From: Lates calcarifer
Lineage: Eukaryota > Chordata > Actinopteri > Centropomidae
NCBI RefSeq assembly: GCF_001640805.2
Contig: NC_066855.1
Span: forward strand, 4,409,038 to 4,473,037
Length of the DNA: 64,000 nucleotides
Direction of reading: 5' to 3'
This document shows, one piece after another, positions 14,891 through 30,302 of this stretch. The notes under the pieces were generated by a model. It had not been told where the DNA came from and ran no database searches. It saw only the letters and a program-made list of their open reading frames with translations. A program made the translations under genes and the position numbers. Each line of letters opens with the position of its first letter. Within the stretch, counting starts at the first letter, position 1.

Positions 14891-17800
14891 GTCCTACAGT
14901 GAGAGAGCGCGCTTTAGCTAGCTGACATTTAGAAATGTACAGAGACCCTGAGGTGGTTCTGCGCATCATGGCCTTTTAAAGAAGACCCGTCTGTGGAACT
15001 AGCGTAAACAAAAGCTGCAAAATAAGAGCACGACTGCATGAAAGTGGCACCCTGTAACACACTTGTGACATGTAAAAGGTCACACATGTGAACAGAAAAA
15101 TATGTTTCGATCAAGCTAATGTCAAATTTAGATGAATTTTGTCAGTGTGTGTTGTACCTTGGTAGTGGTGCTGGCGCCACATAAAGATGCTGCTCCAGTG
15201 GGACAGGTCATCAGAAACAATGGGCAGTCGGTTCCTCCAGGTTTTCACCACTGTCTTCATGTCATGGAGGCTGGTGTTGCGGCCCAGGTTTGCTGGCTGA
15301 AGTCCTGCATTAATTTGAGCTGCTTCTTGCAGCTCAATGATCTGCTGAGCCGCCTGGGGAGAAATTATAAATACATCAGCTCATGAGCTTTCATACAATA
15401 TCACCGGTATCCCGAACACACTCACTTAACTCTTTGGCCCTAACTTTAAACTTTTATGGTGCATGCAAGATGGCAGATCTGAAGCCACAGGCAAATGGCA
15501 AATGCTCTCATGCTTGCAATGGCTAACTTTTTTGTTTACAGTTACAAATTTGTGTTCCCAGGCTCGCCTCAAAGATTTGGTCCAGACAGTGTAACAGCTG
15601 CACTTAATCTTGTTAATATTTTGTCTACACTAAGCAAATGTATGCTGCTGGCCAAATTTCCTGCTTACTTTGTGCTGCATTATACACATCATGTCCATCT
15701 GCTGTCAATCAGTGACTGGTCACTTATCTAAAGTTTAAGAAATCTTACATAACTTTCTTGTTTTCTTCTCATATTCTTTAGATGCTCTGGAACCATGGAC
15801 AGTTTTAGGCTTGGCTTGCTTCAGGTTGTTTTTACATTTAAAAAAGTCTTGTGCATGTCTGCCCCATCTCTCCCCCATTATTTATTGTTTTCTTCACTGT
15901 TTGGTGTGCAGCACAGTAAAGCAAAACGTCCCTAATATATCTGAGTGAATATAATGAAAAGAAAGTAAAAGAGGACAAAGATGATAGGGTGACAACATGG
16001 TTAGAAAGTGAATATGGGGTCTTGTGAGATCAGGGTTTAGAGAAGAGGTGGTGAGATGGTGTGGACGATGAGGTGATAGATGGAAGGAACAAGAGGAAAG
16101 GTGATGTGAAGAGAGAGTGACACTGCTGTGTTAATGGAAAGAAATGACTGTGTGACGCTGAAAGGTAAAAGCATTGAGAGTAAAAAAAACATAAAAGATA
16201 CAGTAAAAGGCAGAGACTGAAATAATAAGAAAAAAGACTGTTACTGGATTGGTATAGACAGAAGAAAGGAGACAATGCTGGTACTGCCCTCCTCTAGGCC
16301 ACTAGCTTAAGACTCATACTCAACAATCCTGGGGACTGAGAGCCTCCAAAATGAGATGGATCAAAGCGACCAAATAGATTTACCTCTAAGGACAGCTAGA
16401 TCTGAGGATCTCTTAACACAGCCACGAAAAAAGCAGCACCTTCTCTAACTATCTTGCTGCAAATTAGCACATTAATTTAATTTATTGTTGACTTTTGACA
16501 CAATTTGGTTTGTATTTCCTCTTTTAAGAACAATTTGAATAATTAGTGGAGGACACTTGGGGACTGCATATAGCAAAAATGTCACAATAACAGAAACCCT
16601 TTATTTTTTTAATTAGAAATACGGTCCAGCAATATTTTCTCAGGCCACCAGAAAATAATTTTGCAGGAAAAATCGTTATGACTTCCTATGTTGCTTCAAT
16701 ACCTCATCTGCTCCAATATGGCTCAGAAAAAAGGACAAGGAGATGGGAAAATGTGAAAATGATAAGCGAGGGCTTCTTTCTCATTCTGTGAAAAGAAGCC
16801 TCATTGATTGGCCTAAAGCTGCTTTGTGAACATATAATCAATCATTCCATTAGACCTGCTCATCAATCAATATTAATGCCAACCCTCATAATCGATAGCG
16901 TGGGTGATAATCCATTGATCGTCAGTCAGGGCTGAGAGCTGAGATTTGATGATGACTTGATTCAAATGGTGTTTGAACCCTACTGTATTTGCAGAGTCTG
17001 GGGTTCTCATTCTCCAAGGCTCATGGAGTTGTGAATGTGAGATATAGAGTTTGGAATGGAGATTTACAACAGGCCGCTTGGCTGGGTAGAGGAATAAATA
17101 GCTTGTTTTCCCTCGGCTGGGGTAAATAATTGGACTGCACATATGCGAGCACACGCACGCCAAAATACACAGACACACGCATACGCACACACAATAACAA
17201 AGAGCGTAGTCACCCAATTCAAATACCCATTTTGAAAAGATAAATGTAGTGAATCAGAGCTGTGCTATAGACTTAACCCCCCCGCTCTGAAATCAAATCT
17301 CCCAAAACAAAATAAATTAGGCAATACAATATTTTTCACAATTATCTGTTAATATCAGCTGATGGCCCATTTCTAACCTTCATTCAGACCGTCCCATTCA
17401 TCATGTAAATGTAATTCTGCTGCAGGTATTTAATCAAATGGTATCTGATGGCAGGGAAGTAATTACAGCCATTCTAAACTAACTCCCTTTCTTCCCTCCT
17501 CTTCTTCTTCTCTCCCTTTCTCCTCGTGTCCCCCAATTCTGTTCACTCTCCACCTTTTTCAATTTCCATCGCCTCAGTCTCCCTTCTTTTCTGATTCTCC
17601 TTTTTCATCTTTGGCCCTGTCTATTGTAATCTCTCGTGGTGGAATCAAAGAGGCTTAAAGGTTTTTTTGATTCTTTTTAATCATCTATCTCAATTTTACA
17701 AAATGCAGTGAAAGAGGGAGATAGAGGCCGTTATCAGTGTTACTCACCAACGCAACATCTCAGGGCTACTGATGATCTCTCGACATGTAGTGCTTATCAC

Positions 17801-20800
17801 AATAAAATGACTTCCCTTCACTACTCTCTCCCTGGCTTCCTGACTCCCACGTCACTCTAAATGGAGCTCTGAAAACAGAAAAACTCTTCATGCTGACCTG
17901 AAGCAATGGCGTGTGCACATGAGACACGATGTGAGGCAACCTCCTCCACTCGCGGATGGCCAGGCTGGAGGCCATCTCCACCAGCCGCTCTATGAAGTTG
18001 AGCTGCTGCTCCTCTGGGTGGCAAATAGCCAGGTAGCCACGGTGCATGTTCACCTTCCAAGCCATCTCCTTTGGACAACTCAGCTCCACCTGGAAATTCA
18101 CAGAGAAAGTCAATTTCCAAATGACTGTGACTACAAAACTGAGCTATCAATAAATTTAAAAAAAAAAAAAAAAAGTAAAATACAAAATCAATATCTGTTT
18201 TTTAAAGGATAATAGGAAGGCAATGAGTGGTGTTTAAAAAATCTTGCTATCAAATTAATTAGTGTACCTTGAAACAATCACAATTTTAAACAGCAGTGGT
18301 CATAATGCTAAGATGACTCACAGCACTGCTGCTTTTAGAAACAAAAGTCTTGCTACTTCTTGAGTCTTCTTCTTGTTCAAAGGCACAAATGTGATTAGTT
18401 TTTGTCCCCATCTTTTATATTTTCTACCATCTGCCATCACCAAAATCAAATCAAAGCTTTACTTGTGTCTGAAGTGGGAAAACAAATTCATCTTGCTCTT
18501 TTATGTTGTCAAGCAATCCACCAGTTTTCCTGTAAAATCCATAATGGGAGGACCACAGGATAAAACACAGCACAGACGGCTGCCAATCTCCTCAACAAAT
18601 ATCTTGTTAAAGGTAATAATACAGGATCACTTTTTAATTCTTAGCTTCCTCACAGTGTCCTTGTTGACAAAACAGAGAGATTGTCTGACTGTAAATCGTT
18701 GCATGCAAAAAATAATGTTTTTGCAGTGTGTGATGGCGCATGAGCAGTAAGTTGAAACTTACTGACAAACAGTAGCTGGTATCTATCTAACCAAAAGAAA
18801 TGTAAACAAATTTGTTATTGGTTACATATTCTCTAAATACAGAGACTGAGTTGGTTTCTGTGTGTATTTGTCCCTATGATGTCGAGCAGCACAGCATGCA
18901 TGCTTTAAGTATGGGCCTATGACACTTTCCTTACATAATTTAGTATTCGGACAAATACCCAACACTGTCTCCAGTTCATTTTCTGAATGGTTTCAGCAGG
19001 ACTTTTGTACTAATGACCAATCAACCTGACGAGTCTGACACAGGCGGAGGAGAAGAAAAGGCCCCGCTATTGATTAAAATGCTGAGTGCATTAACACTAA
19101 ACAAACAATAGCCCTGGGGAACCTGCTACGTCAAACCTGTGGTTTTGCTGTTGTGTGTTTATAACTGAGAGAGAGAACAACAGAATATGACAAGACCAAG
19201 AGGAGGACGAGTGAAAAGAGCAAGAGAGTGAGAGAGCATGGGTGTGTATTTGTGTAAGCTTCCGTTGTTGGAGAAAATTACAGTGATCGGTCAAAGCACA
19301 CTTATCAGAGGTGACGCTTGATGAATATCCTGGAGACAGAGCCGCCCTTATCAAGAGCCAGCTTTAATTGAAAGCGGGGACATTTGGACTTTGCCTCTGA
19401 GCTGGTGAGCTTTGGGCAGGCAGGTAACTGAAAGCCCTGCTCCTCTCCTCCACCATAAAACAAATCACCCTGCAGCAGATGCCAGGGTAATTATTCACTC
19501 ACGCAGCTGTCGTAAATATTAGCTGCTAGAACCAGAGCTATGAAGCGAGGGATGAGGAGATGGAGGTGGAAGTAGAGAGCATAGTATTAAAAAAGAAGAA
19601 GACTGAGCAAAGAGGAGAAGGTGGAGAAGTAAGAGGCTAAAGACGGAGAAATGGGCACACCGATGAAGGAAGGAATGAAACAAGGAGGAGGGGATACAGC
19701 AGGAGTTGCCGCTACCATCCAGACAATTTAATTAGGTGTCACCTTAGGACAGAGCGGCTCAATGGATTAGTTCCAAGTCTCCTTGAAAGAGCAAAGCAGG
19801 AGTATTTGTTATATGTCCGCTACTATCACGCGCTCACCACCCGTCTACACTTTGTTTTAGGAAACACGAGGCCAATAAATTAACGGACCAAACAGCTGAA
19901 CTGCATTTCCACGGCTTTACGGCCAGCTCTCTCATTCTCCCCGGGGGTGTGGGTTTGCGGAGGGGCTGAATGGTACCAATATCAAGTTTCTATACTTCAC
20001 ACTGACATGACATGAGGCCTGGGCTCAATATACAGCACTGTACCGGAAAACAGGAATAAACAGAAAAAAGAGTGGAGTCTCTGGTTCACTGGGTTCACAC
20101 CTACAGGCTCCAGTATGTCTGCGATTGTGTTAGTGAGAACTTGTGGTCATAGTTTCTATTTTCTGTCAAACCGTTGGGGGTTACTGCACCCTCTGGGAGA
20201 CAGTGAGAGCGCACATGAGTGTGAATGTGTGTTTGCATGTGCAGAAATCCATATATACATACATTTTTATGAGGTGACTGTGCATTCCTTACCTGTACCA
20301 GAGCTTCCTTCATAGCAGCCCAATTGGAAACCCTCCAAGCACACTCGAGCACGAGATAAGGGTTTGAGTGACCTTTAGATTGGCCGTATTCTGTCAACGG
20401 TTCCCACTGGTTTAGTTCCTTAGAACAGCTGTACATGAATACAAGGGAGATGAAAAGTTAAGGAAACTTTAATTTATACTTTTAAATGTGCTACAGTGGT
20501 AAGATTTTAGCAATAAAATGTATCCATTTTATTAGTCAGGTTCACAGTGCGTCATTTAGAGCTACCACTGTTGGGACGTTCGCCTGACTAAAAATTCACT
20601 GTTGATCATTCTGACTTTTTAAAAATACCTCCTGGGTTTTTCACATTTGCATAGGCCCCTTGGGGTTTTTAGGTTTTTAGTCTCACACATATCATTAGTG
20701 TGTCTCCTTTTAATTTTATGAATGATTTGCATGGTAATTACATCAAATATTTGAGGAAAAATACACTAAATATTGGACACGATAAAATAACAGTAGTGGT

Positions 20801-23800
20801 TTTTGAAACAGGACATACAACTGTGAAGAGTCATTTGGCTCTGCAGAGAGGCATGGTGGATATCCTAGACTGTGGCAAGTTGTTATTAAGAAGCCATTTA
20901 ATTTAGATATATCACAGAGGAAGCAGACTGGATGCAGATTTCCCTGCTGACAGAGACATATTATAGTGCCTGTGCCACATCGATATATGAACAAAAATAT
21001 ATTACAGGCCTGCAAAGAAAAAAATGACATTTACAGTTTCATAGAGGAAAAATATACATATCATACAAAAATTCACTTTGTTCATTATATTCTCCAAATA
21101 TTGTGATTTCTGGATAGCCAGCTGAATAATTCAATGATATGATGAATGAAATAAATGTTATCTGGTTTGTATAATCAATAGTGCACAGTATATATATGAA
21201 GGTATTAAAATAAAAATCCACCATGGTTTTGTGCTCTGCTGGCTCTCACTTGATGTGCAAGAAGACTGCCCTCTGGGATAATAGCATCTTTTCTGTTCCA
21301 GAAATCTTACCGTATCCAGTGGTCCTCCCAGAGCTGGTACTCAGGGAAGATGGCTGGGGAGACGTTGCTCCTCTCATGCTCTTTTCTAGCCTTCTCCATC
21401 GCTTTCTCGTAGCTTTCCTGGGCCTGAACAGACACATTGTTTAAGTTTTAGTACCAGTTGTGTTTTAAAGGGAAAATAAAATGATTGTTTGTGCAACGTG
21501 ATATGTTGATGTAATATCAAGTCTACCCTCACTGTATATGTAGAGAACGAAATAATAAAATGCATTACAGGTTAACAGCACATCAAACTACAGTGTCCAT
21601 AATAACCATAAAAGTGAAAACAAACCCTCATGACAGTATTTATTTGCAGGACTCATATATACATTTTACAGTGTTGCCTGGTTTTTCATCGGATTTTCTC
21701 TAACCTGTTCAAAGAAGCCGTGCTGCTCGTAGGCAATGGCAGTGGCCGTCTCAGGAAACTTGCACCTCTTCTGCCACAGACCTGCCCACATGTCCTCCTC
21801 TTGGAGCAGAGAGTAAAGCTCTGCTAGGGAGTCCAAAATCTCCTATAGAGAAGTAGAACAAAATGTGGATGGCAGCAGAACAAATTGGAAAATTTGCAGT
21901 GATCAAGGCTGTAAATTGAATGAGAACGGCTTTGGTAATGAGTCTGGTTCAAACAGGGTGAGAGGCAGATTTGCCAACTTTAAACTTGAGGCTGTAACAG
22001 CTCAAGACCGTCCACAGTGGAAGAGGAGGATAAATAAAAAGAACCGTAACACTTACAGGGAAAGTAATATAATAAACACAATTAACCCTAATGTTAACAA
22101 CCACCTACCAAGTGATGTATGATCAAAATAAAAAACTATGGCACAAATTATCCAAAACATGAATAGTCCTCATCAAAAACAAATGCAGCTAAAGATTAAA
22201 TCTAAATACATTACCTGCTGAGGTGGTGTGATGCTCTCCTGCTCGTAAAACTCTGTGCTCTGCTTGGGTTTGCTGTGCAGGCTGAGGCCCTTTTCAAAAG
22301 CCTGCTGCTCCAGCATTAAAGTGGAGCGGAGCCACAGGTTGTGCGTCTTGCCCAAGTACTTTAGCACACACGGGCGGATGGGAATAGGAGGCACACACTG
22401 GGACATGGCCTCCACAAAGCAGTTCAGGGCGCTGGGCTGGCAGTCCCGCTGGGCCTGGTGGCTGCCACTGCACAGGAAAGGGCTCATTTCTCCTGACAAA
22501 GCCTGGAGAGGTGGGAGAGAGAGAGAGTTTATCAACCACCCAGTTTCACATGAGCAGCAGTGCACTGATACAGCATATTGATAAAGGCATTCTGTTGCAT
22601 GTATGCAGCGCAACATGATGCCTTTTTCCAGTAAAAGAGAGTTATTTAAAAAAAAAAAAAAAAAGAAAGAAAAACAGGTAAGAGGACTGGAAAGGGAGAA
22701 ATACATTATTTGCAGCCTTCCTGCGTACGCAGATGAAAACAAACGTAAGTTACTGCAAGTCAGTTAATTTCCTGTAGAAATGAGCAACATAGGATTTTGG
22801 ACACGGTTGAATACAACAGCTATATTGTGATTTTAGCATAGTATACATACAGTTGATGTAAATAATACTGGAAAATATCAGTATCATGATGTCGACTTTA
22901 ATCATTTTGTCCAGTTATACACAGAAAAAAGCATGAGTTTCTTGTTTGAACAGCACAGGGCCACACTATGCAATCAGAGACTCTCAGACCGCCCACAACT
23001 GGACAGAATAGACTTAGAGTGTGACCATAGGGTTAGCGCTCCAATAATCATGACTGACACACACTCAGAAATAAATGATGTATTGGTAATGAATATAATT
23101 TTCACTGCCAGTTGACAGCATGGAATAATTAATGCCTTGATGGTCACTTTAATTAGATTGGTGGTGGAGAAGGCCAATATGTCGTCAAATTCCTTCCTAT
23201 GAAGAAGATGCTTTTCTATCATTCCCATGAAATAATCAGTGTGGCATTATAAAGCCTGGGCACTGGTAATCACTCTATTTTCACCATGAATTGATATGGT
23301 GTAATGGTGGCATGAAATTCAGAGCTGGGGCAGGCATCAGAATAAACACATATGACATATTTGTCACATCATGGTTGTCACAGAAGAAAAAAAAACTGTA
23401 ATTTGAAGCCATCTTTCTATTGACTGCATCTTCAAGATGTTCAAGAGCTCAATCACTTCAAATCAAGGCCTTTCAATGAGTCTTAAAATACTCTATATGC
23501 ATCTGGTTCGTTAAACTCATTACAGCTTTCCTCCCTCGGCTTTCGCGTTTCTATATTTAGCATAAATGAATCTGTCCTCATTAAGTGGAAGTACACATTT
23601 TGAGACAGAAATGGGATGGCCAAGGTCAGAGTTACTGTCTGCTTGTTAACGTCACTGTTAAGATACAGAAAACAATATACAGGATGTAGGTGATCTAAGG
23701 GGTAAGGGATCCTTTTCAAATAAGCAATGTGCAAGTCAAAAATACTTAGATACTTATTTACATAATGAGAAAGATTTTTAAATCACTGGACACTTTATGG

Positions 23801-26800
23801 ATTTAAAGAAGAAATGACAAGAGCCCTATAGTATGTGTCATGCAGAGGTAAAATATGTTGCCAATACCTAACATGTAGAGGGGCTTCACATATTTCCCTA
23901 CAAAGTTGGACAGACATCCTGTTCACAAAGGAAGTTGCATTCCATTCACAATATTGAAAACATGATATCTTCATGGTCACACGTGCAACTTGAGCCAGGT
24001 TAGTAAGTTGTACTCACGTGCTGCTGCCTGTCAGAAAGGATCTTCCAGAGGCGTGGGAAAAGCTGAACCCAGGTCCTCTCAGCCAGCGGTGTGGAGATGT
24101 GACAAAGCTGGACCAGAGCGTTCAGAAGTGCCCCCGTCTAACACAGGCCAGAGAAAAATGACAGCCGCTGACTTTGCGATCTTTGGCCCCAGGACTAAAG
24201 AGTACTGTTTATTTACAATCCCACTGGGTGCTTAATATTATTTGAAAATCAGCTCTTGATTTTAGAGCTAGAATTAAAATCAGCAGGGTTCAAGATCATG
24301 AAAAACATCTGCACAGTAGAGTTGAGGGAAAATATTTTAAAAATTTGATGAAGTTCATCATTTCAAACACTGTATTCTCTTGTAATGACAGTAGTAAGTA
24401 ATCAGGGTAATTTTAAAAATCCCTTCACATAATGATTAGATGTATAATTTCCTCCAGCCTTGTCCAAATCCAGCCAGTTTCATCAACCCCTCGGTACACT
24501 GAACTGAAGGACAGACTACATGCTGGCTCCAGAGGGACCAACCTTACCTTGACTTCCCGTAGTGAGTCAAGGAACTTGTCGTGGCGGTTGGTAAGCATGT
24601 GCAGTTGGTTGCCTGTGTCTCTCTCGGCCTGCTCCTTAGTCTTGGGGATGGCAGTCTGGTCCCCTGGTGCTAATTCTATGTCTATTTCCACATCCTGGCA
24701 GAAATGAGAGAAAAGGAAAACAACTGTCTTTGAAGAGAGCTTTGACATTTAGTCTTCATGGACACACCACTGTTCTGAAAGGCGACTGTATAACATTAAC
24801 CATCAACAGCCTCTAGGTAATGGGTGAGAGATGAGAGCAGACACTTATTTTAACGACAGACAAAGAAGCGAGGCTTTAATCTTTTCTCAGAACCACAGTA
24901 TGTAACACTCCTAATGGGATAATGTGCTAATTTGTGTGGGAGAGCATGTCTGTTGATGCATTGGGGTACATGTGTGTGCGTGTCTGTTTGTGTGTCACAC
25001 CTCCTCCTTGGTCTCGCTGTTCTCCCTCTCACGTGGCTCCTGCTTGACATGCGTTGCCATGGCGAAGGCGGCGCGGTCATGGCTGTCAGCCAGGTTGATG
25101 ACGTTGGTGATAGACGGCAGCATGGATCCCTGGCAGCTGGTGCCAATGATGGTGTTTCGTTCACACACTGCCAGCAGCAGCTAACAAGCACATACACAAA
25201 CACACACACACAAACAGGTGCAAAACACGAGAACATCAGTAACAGTAAATGATATGACAAGCGATGGGCATGACAAGACAAACTAAAAGAAAGGCCTAAA
25301 CAAAAGAAAGACTTATTATATGAGTCAACAACACACTCTTTTTAATGCAGGATAAAAGGCTTAAAAGCAGTGCTGGAAGATCAGAGGCAGCACTCTGTTT
25401 ACCTCTATGCACTGTTTGATCCAGAAGTGGCTGCCCATGGCCTCCCAGTTCTGAGAGCAGCAGATGTAGAGCAGCCTCTCATAGACACGGCGCTTCATGG
25501 AGGCGTCAAACACCTCAAAGAACTTGGCTCTGATCAGTGGCTGAGTGCAGCGAAGCCCTGAGAGGAACGCGGGCTCCAACTTGGATGTGATATCACTTCC
25601 TGAAAGGCTCTCATCCCTGAATAATGTGACGGACAAAACATTTATTTGACAGAGCTTGCACGTGGGCTTTTACCCATTTTACTTCCATGATTCATGATAA
25701 AACAATTAATGTACTTGAACATGAACATGCCACATCCACATATGCATGGAAATACTGTATATAGTAATGGAAAGCAGTCGCTGCATGGATGCAAGAGCCA
25801 ATAACTACAATGAAACAAGTTGTGCATCCTCACGTAATTTGAGTGATAAAAATCCTTGATTCACGTTCTTTGACCCAGGGCTTCATTTCATCAGGAGATG
25901 TTTATAGAGCAAACAATACCACTGAGTAGCATGTGAAGAGAATAGTAGTAATATATGTCAAAAATTAATGGCATATGCCACTGATTCTCTATCTCTATCT
26001 ATCTATATCTATTACTTTAACTCCTGTTAACTACAACTACAACTAATAATTAAACTGCACAGAAAGGCGTAGTCAGTCTTCATTATCACATTTTTATAAG
26101 TTATGTGCAGGAATTATCTGAAAACTTGATTAAGAGCCAAAACTAGCCAAAGAAAAATCATTAAAACGGATTAATCAATATTGACAGCTCAAATGTTTCT
26201 GGTATTGCTGTGCAACTATAGACATAATTCATAACTGACAAAATACATTCCAACCAATCTTGATTGGGTTTAAGGGCTTATTTATAAATATGACAGGTAT
26301 GACAAAAAAAACATTAATCTCATGGCAACATTCAAATACAACATGCCAGGATGTTTAAAAAGCCATGTTATGCCATGCTGAGGATCACTGGAATGTGAGG
26401 AGATTGAAGTTAACAATGAATATTGGGTGAAATTGAATATCTTTGATGTTGAGACTACAGCGATAGTAAAACACTAATAGCCATGCAATAAGCACTTAAA
26501 TAACAAATGTCATCATTTCTACATCATCCTGCTGCACTGAATGAGTCTCATGGGTATGATTCACATAACATAGGGAGAGAGGGAAGGTGGGATAAAAGCG
26601 ACAACAAAGGCAAGGCTACCACAGCTGCATACTGCCCCTATCTGTGCTGTTTTCTTAATCACACATTGTTCTGGAACAGCTGCTTTATCATTCCATTATC
26701 ATTACTTGCTGTCCATCATGGCTTTACTGCTTGTTTTAAACCTTCTGACATGAAGAGCAGATGGGGTGGAGGGATACAGGGTACATTTGGCTGATTAAAT

Positions 26801-29800
26801 GTGTATGTGTGTGAGACAGAAAGACAAAGGGAGCCATAGTTTGATGAATAGCGGGCAGTAGGACAGTCTCTCCCCTCTGGCCCCCACCTGCTGGGTGTCC
26901 TGTCATGAGTTAGCTGAGTCCTGACACTACTGTAGACCTGTGAGAGACCCATTCGCAATATCTATCTCAATCACTAACCCCCTGTCTTTCTCACTCCTCC
27001 TGCACAATACCACCCTGCTCTTCTTCAAATTTTTCCTATTTATAGCTACTGTTTCCTATAATTTATTCCTCTGCTACCACGTACCCCCAACAGATTCTAA
27101 GCATTCCCATCTATCTTTCATGATCTATCTTTCCATATCCTTACTTCTATCTTTTAAAAAAAGATGAATGGACAAAGCTCATGCTTCAAACCCCCTCCCT
27201 CCTTATCTCCATTTTCCATTGCTCCCTTTCACCCAACCTCCCGTGTCTTTCCCCGTCTCAACCTCCCGACCTTCATCCTCCCCTGTTAAGGTGGATGCAA
27301 GGGCAGTATGGCGTCAGTGGCACGGCCATTTGGCCATGTGATGAATGGCAGTAATTACCGGTAGACGTAATTAACAAGGTCCAGGAACTGGGCGTTTAAC
27401 TCAAGTTCATCGGGGAAACGCTTCTCTATGTAGGTCATCATCTTCACCAGCAAAATGGACTTCTCACGCAGGTTCGGCATCTGAAAATTAAAAAAAGCAG
27501 ATAATCTGTTCAGTTATTTTCTAACAACTGCATCTCTATGTCCACCTCAACCCTTTACTGCTTACTCTCCTCCTATTGCTTAAAAGAAAATAAAGACCAA
27601 AGACATCTCTGTGGGTATTATGCTAATGTTAACCTGACTGGGTTTAGAAAATGTGCTTTGCTTGTTGTTTGTCCAAAGGTTTCATACTTTTTAAAATGTA
27701 CACTGATGATTCAGCTCTTGGATTCACATCTGCTATTATCAAAGAAATAATGCAATGGTCAACAGAATCACACAATTGTATGTTGGTCCATATTATATTT
27801 GTATAATTTAATGTTGTTTCAGAGTCTAACATTCACTGTATCACACTAAGAAAAACCTCGTCCTTACCTGGTTGGCAGCCATGGGCGAATTGTTTTTCAC
27901 CCACTCTTCCACGATCTTGACGACAGCGCGGAGGATTTTGGGGTCAGGTGACTTCTCGATCAGCGAAGTGAGGATGACCTGGATGAAGTTCTTCCTCATT
28001 TCCATGCTCATGACGGACAGTCGAGTTTTCACCAGGTCGAGACTCAGCATTACCAACTCACTGGTCACTGTGAGATCAGAGGTTATCCAGTCAGTTTGTA
28101 TAATCTGGGTTTAGCCTTCAATATTATCTAGGTAAGTAACCACCATATAGGAAATGGCTTTTGTTCTTTTTTTCTTTCACTGATTTCCCAAAATGTAAGA
28201 GCTGTGTGTAAAGTTTTGCCTCAAGTCCTATTTACTCAAGAGTCACTCACATCATCAATTTAACATTTGCTATTGGAGTGCTATGTGAATCTATTTTTTT
28301 AAATAATGATAGCAGGCAAAATACAACAAAAAAATTTCAATACATTAAGTACTTAAGATTATTAGATTAGTGAGACATGAACACAATTTAGAGGCAAAGG
28401 CCTTGCTGTTCAGATAGCCTTTGGTCTCAGTGAATATAACTGCTCCTACTGGAGAGTAAATGTCTGTGTTTCCCCGATACAGTCATTAGGGGCCCATTTA
28501 AAGCACTGATAGCATCTTACAACCATTACCTCCCGTCTGAAGTAGCAACAGGAATTATGTACTGCCTACTTCTATAAACCTGGTAAAGCCAGGCTCAGAG
28601 AAGAAAGTGAACAGAAAACATTAATGAATTTTGGTAATAATCATGACAAAGCTAAAAAAAACCTGAAGCTTTTAACGAACAACACTTACACAATCCTTTA
28701 CCCCTGCAGAGAGACATACAAGGCAAGCTGTGTTCGCACGTCATACAGTGTCTACCCTTTCAAATCTAGCAAAACATTAAACGGTGACCATCTGTTTGCT
28801 TTATCCAGAGTGGCTTGGGGACAATGCAGGCTGGGAACCAGAGTTGAGGAACATTCCCTGTGAAACCAGACTATCTGTAGAGTGGATCTCCCCTCACCAT
28901 GATGGCTATTGAGAACACAGGCGGGGCCACTGATATAGAACTTCAGATAGGGTCTTTGAATGGAGCTAGGCATTGCTGAGATACATGGGATATTTGAGCT
29001 CTAAAGGAGTCTGAGGAAGGTCACCATGTGAGTGTGCGTGTGTGTATTGTGTACAACCAGCCTCACACACAGTCAACCCCTTGTTGGATCGGGGTTGGGT
29101 ACTCTAGCCTTCCTGATAATGTCAGCCAGCTTTAACTGCAGCCCTACAGAATAAGTTCAACTGAAACAGCAGTTGATGTCTCATGCACAGTCTGGTGGAT
29201 CTTTTGAGCTTGAATTGCTACTCAGGTGCCATGAACTCAAGAACTGGGGTAAATATTTGAGTCACACAGGGAGACATAGTAGAAGAAATGGGGGCAGTGG
29301 GGTAAGACTAACTGGAATCAGGGAATTACTGTGATTGGTTTTTGGATGTGTTGGTGTGAACACGTGGTGTATGGATGGTTTTTAATTCATGCTAGAGTGT
29401 GCTTGAGTGTAATACTTATTTGCTGCTTTTGCAGTATCATCACATTGTCAACTAATCAACACTAGCTCCTCTTATTTTTGAACACAAACAGACAATGTAT
29501 TTTGATATTGATAATACGTGTAAATTGTACATCCTTAAACTTCTGTTCAACTATATTTGTATGTGTTATTACTGTGCCTGGCTTTGTCATATCTTTCCAT
29601 TGAATTCATGCCTAGGCATGTACCTGTGCTGGTTTCGGTGACCCCTGGGTTGGCCTGCTGCGGGCTCAGGTGTTCCCGCACCATCTTCTGCAGTGAGCGC
29701 ATGAATATAGAGATGAGGCGGTCGATGTAGCTGGCATTGTAACTGCAGGCTGACTTCAGGATCATCAGTGTTCCTGGAAGATAAATGGAAGGGAGGGGAT

Positions 29801-30248
29801 GCAGGTGAAAAGGAGGAAAATATAGGAAATAAAAAAATCTGACAAGAACCTCAACCTCTGTTGAGTTAGGTAAAAGACAAATACACATGTGGTCAGCATT
29901 CTCAGAGCATGACAAGGACTTGATTCTTTATTTTATTCTATTTTTATAGGAAATCTAGCAAAGGTTCCAGTGTGTCACAGAGGCAGGGATAGGTATGAGT
30001 AATGTCCCTCTTTGTCACTGCTCCCTGGAGGGGAGACAAATGTTAAAATGTCACCCCCCTGGTCAGACGGATGCATCACATCAGTGTTACCTCTTTTCGA
30101 CAGCAGGATACCAAAAGCTCCCTATTGACCACAGCTGCCATTTTGGGAAACCATACCAAACAGCATTACCTTTACACTGCTCTCCAATTGCCATTTGGTC
30201 ACATTAAGTCCTTTATTTGGAAAGCTGCTATACTGTATTTTAAAATAG

Positions 30249-30302
<54 letters not shown>

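Noticed and set aside
22255..22581. Plus-strand 108-codon open frame
   Set aside because: It is the antisense shadow of the coding exon 22215-22502 and has no independent support.
30250..30302. Short regular repeats as a CRISPR array
   Set aside because: It is a pure trinucleotide microsatellite in a vertebrate intron, with no repeat-spacer structure.
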